Positions 14,254 to 22,396 of a stretch of 27,577 nucleotides of DNA are shown one piece after another. The stretch is from Bacilli bacterium (GTDB lineage: Bacteria > Bacillota_I > Bacilli_A > RF39 > UBA660), in NCBI GenBank assembly GCA_900772415.1, contig CAAHEC010000010.1, positions 1-27,577 on the forward strand, read 5' to 3'. The translations under genes were made by a program, and so were the position numbers. The notes beneath the pieces were generated by a model. That model saw only the letters and a list, made by a program, of their open reading frames with translations. It did not search any database and was not told where the DNA came from. Within the stretch, counting starts at the first letter, position 1. Every line of letters begins with the position of its first letter.

Positions 14254-16884
14254 ATGAAAAAATGGGTTTACCTTTTTAAAGAAGGTAATGCTGATATGAG
14301 AAACTTACTTGGTGGTAAGGGGGCTAATTTAGCAGAAATGACTAACATTGGACTTCCAGTACCTCAAGGTTTCACAATTACAACAGAAGCATGTACTCAG
14401 TATTATGAAGATGGAAGAGAAATCAACCCTGAAATTCAAGATCAAATTAATGAGTATATTAAAAAGATGGAAGAAATCACTGGAAAGAAGTTTGGCGATA
14501 AAGAAAATCCACTTTTAGTTTCTGTAAGATCTGGTGCTAGAGCATCTATGCCAGGTATGATGGATACAATCCTTAACTTAGGTCTTAATGAAGACGTTGT
14601 AAACGTTATTTCTCAAAAATCTAACAATCCAAGATGGGCTTGGGACTGCTACAGAAGATTTATTCAAATGTATTCAGACGTAGTTATGGAAGTTGGTAAG
14701 AAGTATTTTGAACAACTAATTGATGAAATGAAAGAGAAAAAGGGCGTTAAACAAGACGTTGAATTAGATGCTGAAGACTTAAAAGAATTAGCAAGACAAT
14801 TTAAGGAAGAATATAAAGCAAAGATTGGTGAGGATTTCCCTGATGATCCAAAAGAACAATTAATGGGCGCTGTTAAAGCCGTATTTAGATCATGGGATAA
14901 TCCACGTGCAAACGTTTATAGAAGAGATAATGATATTCCATATTCATGGGGTACTGCTGTAAACGTACAAGCTATGGCATTTGGTAACATGGGTGATGAC
15001 TGTGGTACTGGTGTTGCATTTACTCGTGATCCAGCAACCGGTGCTAAGGGATTATTTGGTGAATTCTTAACTAATGCACAAGGTGAAGACGTTGTTGCAG
15101 GTGTTAGAACTCCAATGCACATCGCTGAAATGGAAGAAAAATTCCCAGAGGCATTTAAGGAATTTAAAGAAGTTTGCAAAACTCTAGAAAATCATTATAG
15201 AGATATGCAAGATATGGAATTTACTGTAGAACATGGTAAACTTTACATGCTTCAAACAAGAAATGGTAAGAGAACTGCTCAAGCAGCCTTAAAAATAGCT
15301 TGTGATTTAGTAGATGAAGGAATGCGCAGTGAAGAAGAGGCTGTAGCTATGATTGACCCTCGTAACTTAGATACATTACTTCATCCACAATTTGATGCTA
15401 AAGTATTAAAAGAAAGCACTCCAGCTGGAAAAGGTCTTGGAGCTTCTCCAGGAGCTGCTACAGGTAAGGTTGTATTTACTGCTGAAGATGCTGTTAATTG
15501 GGCTGAAAAAGGAGAAAAAGTAGTTTTAGTTAGACTTGAAACTTCTCCAGAAGATATTACTGGTATGAAAGCATCTCAAGGTATCTTAACTGTTCGTGGT
15601 GGTATGACAAGCCATGCCGCTGTTGTTGCTCGTGGTATGGGTACTTGCTGTGTATCTGGTTGTGGTGATATCATAATGGATGAAGAAAACAAGAAATTTG
15701 TTTTAGCAGGTAAGACTTATCACGAAGGGGATTATATCTCAATTGATGGTTCAACTGGTAACATTTATGATGGTAGGATCCCAACAGTTGATGCTTCAAT
15801 CGCTGGTGAGTTTGGTCGTGTTATGGCTTGGGCTGACAAGTACAGAACTTTAAAGGTAAGAACAAACGCTGATACTCCAACTGATGCTAAAAAAGCACGT
15901 GAGTTAGGAGCAGAAGGAATCGGTCTTTGCCGTACAGAACACATGTTCTTTGAAGAAGATAGAATAGCAGCATTTAGAGAAATGATTTGTGCTGATACTG
16001 TAGAAGAAAGGGAAGCTGCATTAGATAAGATTTTACCTTATCAACAAAGCGATTTTGAAGCTTTATATGAAGCATTACAAGGATTCCCTGTTACTATAAG
16101 ATATCTTGACCCACCTTTACATGAATTTGTTCCAACAGAAGAAGCAGATATCAAAAAACTTGCTGATGCACAAGGTAAATCTGTTGAAACAATCAAAGCA
16201 TTAATTGCTTCACTTCATGAGTTTAACCCAATGATGGGGCACAGAGGATGCCGTCTTGCTGTTACTTATCCAGAAATAGCAAAAATGCAAACAAAAGCTG
16301 TTATTCGTGCAGCAATTAATACTAAGAAAAATCATTCAGATTGGAATGTTAAACCTGAAATAATGATTCCACTTGTTTGTGATGATAAAGAATTAAAATA
16401 CGTTAAGAAAGTTGTTACTGACACAGCAGATGCAGAAATAAAAGCTTCTGGTATTGATTTAGAGTACGAAGTTGGTACTATGATTGAAATTCCAAGAGCA
16501 GCACTTACTGCTGATGAAATTGCAAAGGATGCTGATTTCTTCTGCTTTGGTACTAATGACTTAACTCAAATGACTTATGGATTCTCAAGAGATGATGCAG
16601 GTAAGTTCTTAAACGCTTACTATGATAAGAAGATTTTTGAAAATGATCCATTTGCTAAATTAGACCAAGATGGTGTTGGTAAATTAATGGAAACAGCAAT
16701 TAAACTTGGAAAACCAGTTAATCCAAACTTACATATTGGTATTTGTGGTGAACATGGTGGAGATCCTTCATCAGTTGAATTCTGCCATAATATTGGACTT
16801 AATTATGTTTCTTGCTCACCATTTAGAGTTCCTATTGCAAGACTTGCTGCTGCACAAGCCGCAATCAAAGCAAAAAACAAATAA
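14254..16884 (+). CDS. ppdK: Pyruvate, phosphate dikinase
   Basis: PPDK interconverts pyruvate + ATP + phosphate and PEP + AMP + PPi; in fermenters it commonly acts in PPi-linked glycolysis or gluconeogenesis. 876 residues, the usual length. The N-terminal ATP-grasp domain starts GGKGANLAEM; the swivelling phosphohistidine domain carries GGMTSHAAVVARGMG with His454 as the phosphorylated residue; the C-terminal PEP/pyruvate barrel has GLCRTEHMFF and CGEHGGDP with Cys831. These positions nearly coincide with the Clostridium symbiosum enzyme (His455, Cys831). An excellent site, AGAAGGAGGA, precedes the ATG, and the codon choice looks more C-ending than its neighbours, both suggesting high expression. 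Monocistronic. No PPDK regulatory protein gene is adjacent. Confidence 0.98.
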   Translation: MKKWVYLFKEGNADMRNLLGGKGANLAEMTNIGLPVPQGFTITTEACTQYYEDGREINPEIQDQINEYIKKMEEITGKKFGDKENPLLVSVRSGARASMPGMMDTILNLGLNEDVVNVISQKSNNPRWAWDCYRRFIQMYSDVVMEVGKKYFEQLIDEMKEKKGVKQDVELDAEDLKELARQFKEEYKAKIGEDFPDDPKEQLMGAVKAVFRSWDNPRANVYRRDNDIPYSWGTAVNVQAMAFGNMGDDCGTGVAFTRDPATGAKGLFGEFLTNAQGEDVVAGVRTPMHIAEMEEKFPEAFKEFKEVCKTLENHYRDMQDMEFTVEHGKLYMLQTRNGKRTAQAALKIACDLVDEGMRSEEEAVAMIDPRNLDTLLHPQFDAKVLKESTPAGKGLGASPGAATGKVVFTAEDAVNWAEKGEKVVLVRLETSPEDITGMKASQGILTVRGGMTSHAAVVARGMGTCCVSGCGDIIMDEENKKFVLAGKTYHEGDYISIDGSTGNIYDGRIPTVDASIAGEFGRVMAWADKYRTLKVRTNADTPTDAKKARELGAEGIGLCRTEHMFFEEDRIAAFREMICADTVEEREAALDKILPYQQSDFEALYEALQGFPVTIRYLDPPLHEFVPTEEADIKKLADAQGKSVETIKALIASLHEFNPMMGHRGCRLAVTYPEIAKMQTKAVIRAAINTKKNHSDWNVKPEIMIPLVCDDKELKYVKKVVTDTADAEIKASGIDLEYEVGTMIEIPRAALTADEIAKDADFFCFGTNDLTQMTYGFSRDDAGKFLNAYYDKKIFENDPFAKLDQDGVGKLMETAIKLGKPVNPNLHIGICGEHGGDPSSVEFCHNIGLNYVSCSPFRVPIARLAAAQAAIKAKNK

Positions 16885-16894
16885 TAAATAAATT

Positions 16895-16925
16895 AAACTA
16901 AGATACGAAGTATCTTAGTTTTTTT
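16895..16925 (+). terminator. Strong intrinsic terminator after ppdK
   Basis: Perfect 12-bp stem AAACTAAGATAC/GTATCTTAGTTT (16895-16906 with 16910-16921), 3-nt loop, T run. Confidence 0.9.
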
Positions 16926-16991
16926 AAATATTTTATTGATTGATAAATTATATTATCCTTAGCAAAAATAGTATACGATAATTTTAAAAAA

Positions 16992-17082
16992 TACCTAGAT
17001 TCGGAAAAATGATTTTATAATTACCGAATATGGTAGAGTTGTTCATAAATAATTAAAAAGACTTGTCATAATGTCTTTTTTT
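16992..17082 (+). ncRNA. Possible small RNA between ppdK and frr
   Basis: After the ppdK terminator there are about 190 bases without a gene. ATTCGG (16999-17004) pairs with CCGAAT (17024-17029), and TACC (16992-16995) with GGTA (17032-17035), giving a bulged stem-loop. About 20 bases later comes a terminator hairpin (17055-17082) that cannot serve ppdK, which already has a strong one. A clear promoter is not visible; the GATAAT at about 16977 is only a weak candidate. Expression is inference. Confidence 0.3.
17055..17082 (+). terminator. Orphan intrinsic terminator upstream of frr
   Basis: AAAAAGAC (17055-17062) pairs with GTCTTTTT (17073-17080) around a 10-nt loop. The loop holds TTGTCA, the -35 of frr. 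A-rich on one side and T-rich on the other, so it could work in both directions. Confidence 0.7.
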
Positions 17083-17092
17083 ATTATATAAT
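17063..17092 (+). promoter_or_regulatory. Promoter of frr, embedded in a terminator hairpin
   Basis: -35 TTGTCA (17063-17068), 18-bp spacer, -10 TATAAT (17087-17092). Confidence 0.7.
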
Positions 17093-17116
17093 ATAGTTAT
17101 ATGAAAGAGGGATATA

Positions 17117-17662
17117 ATGGTAGACGAAATTTTATTAGATGCAGAAGAAAAAATGCAAAAAGCAATTGATGTTATGGAAAATAGATTTTTAAATGTTAGA
17201 GCGGGACGTGCTAATCCTAGAATATTAGATAAAATAGAAGTTGAATACTATGGCGTTTTAACCCCATTAATTCAATTAGCAACGATATCTGTTCCAGAAG
17301 CTAGAAAATTAGTTATTAAACCTTTTGATAGATCAAGTATCGGAGCAATAGAAAAAGCTATTTTTGAAGCTAATATAGGACTTACTCCTAATAATAATGG
17401 TGAAGTTGTAATGCTTATTATTCCAGAGCTTACAGAAGAAAGAAGAAAAGAATACGTAAAGGAAGCTAAAGCAATAGAAGAAGAAGCTAAAATAGCTCTT
17501 AGAAATATAAGACAAGAAGCTAATAATGATATTAAAAAAATAGAAATTCCAGAAGATGAAGTTAAAAAAGGTCAAGATTCTGTTCAAGAGTTAATAAATA
17601 AATACAATAAAATTGCGGAGGAAAAACTAAAATTAAAAGAAAAAGAACTTATGGAAATATAG
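17117..17662 (+). CDS. frr: Ribosome recycling factor
   Basis: RRF, with EF-G, splits the post-termination ribosome into subunits. 181 residues, close to the usual 185. Recognisable segments: MQKAIDVMENRFLNVRAGRA and NPRILDKIEVEYYGVLTPL in the N-terminal region, IKPFDRSSIGAIEKAI, and the C-terminal helix with LTEERRKEYVKEAK and RNIRQEANNDIKK. AGAGGGA before the ATG supports the start. In many bacteria frr follows rpsB-tsf-pyrH; here it stands alone, about 11 kb from rpsB-tsf, with its own promoter and terminator. pyrH is not in the window. Confidence 0.98.
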   Translation: MVDEILLDAEEKMQKAIDVMENRFLNVRAGRANPRILDKIEVEYYGVLTPLIQLATISVPEARKLVIKPFDRSSIGAIEKAIFEANIGLTPNNNGEVVMLIIPELTEERRKEYVKEAKAIEEEAKIALRNIRQEANNDIKKIEIPEDEVKKGQDSVQELINKYNKIAEEKLKLKEKELMEI

Positions 17663-17692
17663 ACAGTAATTAAAAATTATTGTCTTTTTTTT
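17662..17692 (+). terminator. Intrinsic terminator abutting the frr stop codon
   Basis: Stem GACAGTAAT/ATTATTGTC (17662-17670 with 17676-17684, one G-T wobble), then eight T. The last base of the frr stop TAG is the first base of the stem. Confidence 0.85.
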
Positions 17693-17708
17693 AAAAAGCA
17701 AGTATAAT
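17680..17708 (+). promoter_or_regulatory. Promoter of the Ig-like membrane protein gene
   Basis: -35 TTGTCT (17680-17685) in the 3' arm of the frr terminator, 17-bp spacer, -10 TATAAT (17703-17708). Confidence 0.65.
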
Positions 17709-17730
17709 TAATTATAGTAGGAGGCTACCT

Positions 17731-18381
17731 ATGAAAAAAGAAAAAAGAAATATATTAATTTTATCATTTGTTATTATTTTAGTTATTATATTTAGTTATT
17801 TAATGTTTATATCAGGTACAACTAACAAATTAAAGGCAAGTATAAATAGACAAAAAAAATTTAATAAAGATGTTAATGCAAGCTTTTATCCTGTTATAAA
17901 AATGGTTATTAATTCGAGTGGAGAATCATTAGTTAATAGTGATGTTGCTCTTAACATTATAGGGGAATCCATATATAATATAGATAAAGTTTATTATTCT
18001 TATGATGGTAAAAAATGGTATGATAATTATTATTCATTTTCTAAAGGAAAAAATGCTAATATAAAGTTGGTATTTAAAAAAAGTATGAATAAAAAAGTAT
18101 ACATAAAAATAGAAAATGAAATGGGATATCAAAGCTATCCATATGAAACAACCATTAATATTGACAAAGAAAAACCCGTAATAAAAATTAATACAAATGA
18201 TATTTTGGTTTCAGATAATTATGATCTATCTAGTATTTTATTGTCAAATGACAATGTAAATTTTGAAGAAATAAAAATAAGTGGTAAAAAATATACTTTA
18301 AATATAAATGAAATTAATTATAACTATATAAAAGCCGTTGATAAAGCTGGTAACATAAGTGATTTAAAAAAGGTTAAGTAA
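17731..18381 (+). CDS. Membrane-anchored extracellular protein with Ig-like features
   Basis: 216 residues. A basic start (MKKEKRN) and one hydrophobic segment (about 8-28, ILILSFVIILVIIFSYLMFI) indicate a signal anchor with the rest outside. The ectodomain is Asn/Tyr/Lys-rich and beta-like. Phrases such as VYYSYDGKKWYDN, INIDKEKPVIKIN and IKAVDKAGNIS are typical of bacterial Ig-like surface domains (the D-x-x-x-P-x-I opening and K-A-V-D-x-A-G-N-x-S closing strands). The first segment has the same tone, so two degenerate domains are possible. AGGAGG seven bases before ATG. Monocistronic. No sorting motif such as LPxTG is present. Exact role unknown. Confidence 0.75.
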   Translation: MKKEKRNILILSFVIILVIIFSYLMFISGTTNKLKASINRQKKFNKDVNASFYPVIKMVINSSGESLVNSDVALNIIGESIYNIDKVYYSYDGKKWYDNYYSFSKGKNANIKLVFKKSMNKKVYIKIENEMGYQSYPYETTINIDKEKPVIKINTNDILVSDNYDLSSILLSNDNVNFEEIKISGKKYTLNINEINYNYIKAVDKAGNISDLKKVK

Positions 18382-18396
18382 CTTGCTTAACTTTTT
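18367..18396 (+). terminator. Intrinsic terminator enclosing the Ig-like gene's stop codon
   Basis: GTTAAG/CTTAAC (18373-18378 with 18386-18391), extendable with A-T pairs. The TAA stop (18379-18381) opens the loop; five T follow. Confidence 0.75.
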
Positions 18397-18411
18397 ATTT
18401 TATGTTACAAT
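18383..18411 (+). promoter_or_regulatory. Promoter of the T-box-pheST transcript
   Basis: -35 TTGCTT (18383-18388, inside the previous terminator), 17-bp spacer, extended -10 TGTTACAAT with TACAAT at 18406-18411. Confidence 0.7.
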
Positions 18412-18417
18412 ACTTCT

Positions 18418-18640
18418 TAGAAAAGGCAATGAAAAAGAGTAGTAATAAGTGAAAAACTAATAGAGAGTTAGTGTGCGGTGGAAGCTAATGGTAATAACTT
18501 ATGAATTCGCTTTGGAGCTGGATAATCCTAAAGTTATCTCGTATATCTTACGTTACAAGAAATTAAGTGCATAGTAAATCTATGAAACAAGGTGGTACCA
18601 CGGATAAAATTATTCGCCCTTGTCTCGTAGATTTTTTTAT
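18418..18640 (+). promoter_or_regulatory. T-box riboswitch sensing tRNA-Phe
   Basis: T-box leaders bind a specific uncharged tRNA and then disrupt a terminator so that the downstream gene is transcribed. The antiterminator consensus is present as GGTGGTACCACGG from 18591, with the tRNA-acceptor-pairing bulge TGGT at 18593-18596 (last T fits the discriminator A expected for tRNA-Phe). The competing terminator is a long stem pairing 18576-18592 with about 18618-18635 and ending in a T run. The Stem I region lies at about 18425-18530, and the likely specifier codon is TTC (Phe) at 18506-18508 in ATGAATTCGC. Amino-acid identity agrees with the regulated genes, pheS and pheT. Confidence 0.93.
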
Positions 18641-18658
18641 ATTTAAGGAGGAAGAAAA

Positions 18659-19708
18659 ATGAAAGATAAAGTAAATTCTATAAAAAAAGAGTATGAAGAA
18701 AAAATTCTTAGTATTAAAGATATTAAAACTTTAAATGAAGTGAAAGTAGAATACTTAGGAAAACAGGGTAAGGTAACAGAACTTTCCAAAATGATGAAGG
18801 ATGTTGCAAATGATCAAAAAAAAGAGTTTGGAATGCTTGTTAATGATGTAAGATGTTTTGTTACAAACAGTTTAGACAAAATTAAAGAAACTTTAGAAAA
18901 AGAAACATTAAATAAAAAATTAGAGAGTGAAAAAATAGATATTACCATCCCATCAAAAAAAATAAAGAGAGGTTCAAAACATCCATTAACTAGAATAGAA
19001 GAAAAATTTGAAGATCTATTTTTATCAATGGGATATACGATATATGACGGGCCTGAGGTAGAAAGTGATGAAAATTGTTTCCAAAAACTTAATTTACCAA
19101 AGGGACACGCGGCAAGGGATGCTCAAGATACGTTTTATCTAAAAGATGAATTTGAAAATTACTTACTTAGAAGTCAAACATCTACCGCACAAGTTCGTGC
19201 TATGGAAGAAAATAAGGAAAAAGGTCCAATTAGAATTGTTTGCCCTGGTAAAGTATACAGAAGAGATGAAGATGCAACCCACTCACACCAATTTATGCAA
19301 ATAGAAGGATTGGTAATAGATGAAGATGTTTCAATGGCAGACTTAAAAGGAACCTTAGAATTATTTTGCAAAACTATTTTAGGAGAAAAAACAAAAGTAA
19401 GATTTAGACCAAGTTACTTTCCTTTTACAGAACCATCAGTTGAAGTTGATGTATCTTGCTTTAAATGTGGTGGTAAGGGATGTAATTTATGTAAATCAAC
19501 TGGTTGGATAGAGGTTTTAGGAGCAGGTATGGTTCATCCTAATGTACTTGAAATGAGTGGTTATGATAGCAAGAAATATCAAGGCTTTGCTTTTGGAACT
19601 GGAATGGATAGATTTGCAATGTTTAAATACGGAATAACAGATATTAGAACAATATACGGAAATGATATTAGGTTCTTAAGTGAATTTGATAGAAGGGATG
19701 ATGAATAA
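18659..19708 (+). CDS. pheS: Phenylalanyl-tRNA synthetase alpha subunit
   Basis: Catalytic class II subunit of the (alpha-beta)2 enzyme that charges tRNA-Phe. 349 residues. The N-terminal coiled coil (about 1-85) binds tRNA; the catalytic domain shows GYTIYDGPEVESDENCF, LLRSQTSTAQVRAM, GKVYRRDEDATHSHQFMQIEG (class II motif 2 region, cited as GKVYRRDEDATH then SHQFMQIEG), FRPSYFPFTEPSVEVDV, the family's Cys cluster CFKCGGKGCNLCKSTGW, and FGTGMDRFAM (motif 3). AAGGAGG is seven bases before ATG. Under T-box control. Its TAA stop overlaps the pheT ATG by one base, ensuring coupled synthesis. Confidence 0.98.
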   Translation: MKDKVNSIKKEYEEKILSIKDIKTLNEVKVEYLGKQGKVTELSKMMKDVANDQKKEFGMLVNDVRCFVTNSLDKIKETLEKETLNKKLESEKIDITIPSKKIKRGSKHPLTRIEEKFEDLFLSMGYTIYDGPEVESDENCFQKLNLPKGHAARDAQDTFYLKDEFENYLLRSQTSTAQVRAMEENKEKGPIRIVCPGKVYRRDEDATHSHQFMQIEGLVIDEDVSMADLKGTLELFCKTILGEKTKVRFRPSYFPFTEPSVEVDVSCFKCGGKGCNLCKSTGWIEVLGAGMVHPNVLEMSGYDSKKYQGFAFGTGMDRFAMFKYGITDIRTIYGNDIRFLSEFDRRDDE

Positions 19709-22077
19709 TGAAATTATCTAGAAAATTTGTTAGTAATTACATAGATTTACCAGAAAATTTATCTATAAAGCAAATAGCAGAAGATATGACGGATGTTGGT
19801 AATGAATACGATAGTGCAGGAAGTTTAATTAATGGGACTAATTTAGTTGTAGGAAAAGTAATTGAATGTAGAAATCATCCTGATAGCGACCATTTGCATG
19901 TTTGTAAAGTAGATATTGGTGATGAAATACTAAATATAGTTTGTGGAGCACCAAATGTACGAGAAAATATTAAAGTTGTAGTAGCTAAAATAGGTGCTAA
20001 ACTCCCAGGCGGAGAAATAAAAAAAGGAATTATTCGTGGTATTGAATCAAATGGCATGCTATGTTCCAAACAAGAATTAGGGCTTGATAATAAGTTTTTA
20101 GAAGAAAAAGATAAAACCGGAATTCACGAATTACCAGATGATGCTAAAATTGGAGAAGATGCTATAAAAGCTTTAAATTTAGATGACGAGGTAATAGACT
20201 TTGAACTTACAGCTAATAGGGGTGACTTACTTAGTATTTTAGGTATGGCGTATGAATTAGGTGCTATATATGACAAAAAAGTAAAGGATATTGATCTTTC
20301 TTATAAAAGTAATAATGATAACATAAATGATGAATTTAAAATAGATATAAAAACAGAAGATTGCTCGCTATTTTTAGCTAAGAAGGCTCTAAATGTTACT
20401 ATAAAAGAAAGTCCTGACTTTATAAAAGAAAGACTTATTGCATCAGGAATAAGACCGATAAATAACGTAGTTGACATATCAAACTATGTCATGTTGGAAA
20501 CAGGACAACCACTTCATTTTTATGATGCTGATAGATTAGGCAAGAAATTGATTGTCAGAAATGCATTTGAAAATGAAGAAATAACTACGCTCGATAAAAT
20601 ACTTAGAAAATTAGATGAAAATGACATAGTAATTGCAAATGAAAAGGAAGCAGTAGGACTTGCAGGTGTTATGGGTGGACTTTCAACTGAAGTTGAAAAC
20701 GATACGAAAAACATAATAATAGAATCAGCTATATTTGATAAGGTAAAAATAAGAAAAACATCTAAAAAAATATTAAGAAGTGAAGCCTCTAATAGATTTG
20801 AAAAGGGATTAGATCCTAACAGAACTTATATGGCGATTGAAAGAAGCTGTGCACTTATGGAAAAATATGCTGATGCAACCATAGTAGGCGGTATAGTTAA
20901 ATATGATAAGACAAATAAGGAAGATAAAGTAATAGATATAAGGCTAGATAAAATTAATAAGGTTTTGGGTATTGATATTCCAAAAAGCGAGGTAATATCT
21001 ATACTAAGAAGATTAGCATTTAAAGTAGATGATCAAGATGATTATTTAACAGTTACGGTTCCAACTAGAAGATTAGATGTCAATATAGTAGAAGATTTAA
21101 TAGAAGAAGTAGGAAGAATGTATGGAATGGATAATATTAAAGGAAAACTTCCTCTGTTAAAACTAGTTAATAGTAAGTTTGATAGGAGAAAAAGAGATAT
21201 TAAAAATAAACTCATAGATTTAGGGTTAAATGAAACTTTAAGTTATACATTAATCCCTAATAGTGAGGTTCATAAATTTACGAATGAAAAGTTTACAGAA
21301 ATAATGTTAAATGATCCGATGAGTGAAGATAGAAACACCTTAAGGTATAGTTTGATTTACTCACTAAAAGAAATATACTTATACAACAAAGCTCGTAATA
21401 ATGAGGATATTTCTATATTTGAAATTGGTAAGGGATTTTATAAAGAAAATGGTATTTATAAAGAAGATTTAAAACTAGCAGTTTTAATGACAGGTGATTA
21501 TTATTTAAGTGTTAATAATAAAAAGGTTGATTTTTATACTATAAAAGGTGTTTTAGAGGAATTATTTTATTTTCTTGGATATAATGGAAGATATAGTTTA
21601 AATGTAACAGACATACCAGATGAATTTCATCCTGGGCAAAGTGCTAGCGTAATTATGCAAGGTAAAAAAGTAGGTGTTATAGGTAAGCTTCATCCAAACA
21701 TTACTAGAGATGATGTTTATGCATTTGAAATTAATTTAACTAAACTTCTAGAAAATAGGCCTTCAAAAATGGCATTCAAAGAGATTCCTAAATATCCTAT
21801 AGTAAAAAAAGATTTAGCATTTATTGTTAATAAAAATGTAACAGTAGAAGATGTTATGAATGTAATTAAAAAAGCTGGAGGAAGAAATCTGATAAAACAG
21901 GAATTATTTGATATATATGAGGGAAGCAATATAAATGGTGATAAAAAATCGCTTGCATTCTCACTTTATTTCCAAGATGATTCTAAAACTTTAACAGAAG
22001 AAGAGGTAATGGAAAAATTTAATGAGATAATAAAAAAAGTTACTGAAATGGTGCCAGCAACTTTAAGAGATAACTAG
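19708..22077 (+). CDS. pheT: Phenylalanyl-tRNA synthetase beta subunit
   Basis: 789 residues, normal length. Domains in order: EMAP-like tRNA-binding domain (about 40-150, NHPDSDHLHVCKVD and IVCGAPNVREN), the B3/4 editing domain that removes Tyr-tRNA-Phe (about 215-370, including VVDISNYVMLETGQPLHFYD and GLAGVMGG), a B5 DNA-binding-like domain (about 400-470), a degenerate synthetase core (about 480-690), and a C-terminal ferredoxin-fold anticodon-binding domain (about 695-788, YPIVKKDLAFIV). The stop TAG overlaps the stop of the convergent sspI gene through a shared CTAG palindrome. Confidence 0.98.
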   Translation: MKLSRKFVSNYIDLPENLSIKQIAEDMTDVGNEYDSAGSLINGTNLVVGKVIECRNHPDSDHLHVCKVDIGDEILNIVCGAPNVRENIKVVVAKIGAKLPGGEIKKGIIRGIESNGMLCSKQELGLDNKFLEEKDKTGIHELPDDAKIGEDAIKALNLDDEVIDFELTANRGDLLSILGMAYELGAIYDKKVKDIDLSYKSNNDNINDEFKIDIKTEDCSLFLAKKALNVTIKESPDFIKERLIASGIRPINNVVDISNYVMLETGQPLHFYDADRLGKKLIVRNAFENEEITTLDKILRKLDENDIVIANEKEAVGLAGVMGGLSTEVENDTKNIIIESAIFDKVKIRKTSKKILRSEASNRFEKGLDPNRTYMAIERSCALMEKYADATIVGGIVKYDKTNKEDKVIDIRLDKINKVLGIDIPKSEVISILRRLAFKVDDQDDYLTVTVPTRRLDVNIVEDLIEEVGRMYGMDNIKGKLPLLKLVNSKFDRRKRDIKNKLIDLGLNETLSYTLIPNSEVHKFTNEKFTEIMLNDPMSEDRNTLRYSLIYSLKEIYLYNKARNNEDISIFEIGKGFYKENGIYKEDLKLAVLMTGDYYLSVNNKKVDFYTIKGVLEELFYFLGYNGRYSLNVTDIPDEFHPGQSASVIMQGKKVGVIGKLHPNITRDDVYAFEINLTKLLENRPSKMAFKEIPKYPIVKKDLAFIVNKNVTVEDVMNVIKKAGGRNLIKQELFDIYEGSNINGDKKSLAFSLYFQDDSKTLTEEEVMEKFNEIIKKVTEMVPATLRDN

Positions 22078-22283
22078 TTTAATTGAGCTTTTAGAATTTC
22101 TAAAAGTTCTTTTTTTAAATTTTCGGATGCATTTTTCCATATTATTTCCATAAAAACACCAAGTCCCGGTAACGCTTCTTCCAATCCTTCTTCTATAGTA
22201 TCGTTAATAGATTCTTCTAACTCACTTTCATTATCTCCCTTAAAATTATCTTTGATATACTCTCTTATACTTATATCTTTCAC
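22074..22283 (-). CDS. sspI: Small acid-soluble spore protein SspI-like
   Basis: 69 residues, the only minus-strand gene. It resembles Bacillus SspI throughout: an N-terminal helix (IREYIKDNFKGDNESELEES), a middle of the form I-x-x-x-I-x-x-G-x-E-x-x-LPGLGV, then FMEIIWKNASENLKKELLE. The LPGLGV-(F/L)-x-E-(I/V)-IW core is diagnostic. SspI is a minor spore protein deposited in the forespore of B. subtilis. In B. subtilis sspI also lies close to pheST, which supports orthology. GTG at 22283 is preferred as start because AAAGGA (reverse strand, about 22293-22298) is well spaced for it and touches the alternative ATG at 22292. No clear sigma-G or sigma-A promoter found. Convergent with pheT. Confidence 0.85.
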   Translation of the reverse strand: MKDISIREYIKDNFKGDNESELEESINDTIEEGLEEALPGLGVFMEIIWKNASENLKKELLEILKAQLN

Positions 22284-22341
22284 AAAAATCATCCTTTCAG
22301 TTTATTTTTTGCTTATAATTTACAATTTATACATTTATTAA

Positions 22342-22370
22342 TTGATAAAATTTATTTTTAATTATATAAT
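22342..22370 (+). promoter_or_regulatory. Promoter of the DUF5684-like gene
   Basis: -35 TTGATA (22342-22347), 17-bp spacer, -10 TATAAT (22365-22370). It lies in the divergent region facing sspI. Confidence 0.75.
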
Positions 22371-22396
22371 TAAGTAGAATAAAGGAGAATAAAATT

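Noticed and set aside
14916..15179. An 87-codon minus-strand open frame opposite ppdK.
   Set aside because: Shadow of ppdK with no independent signals.
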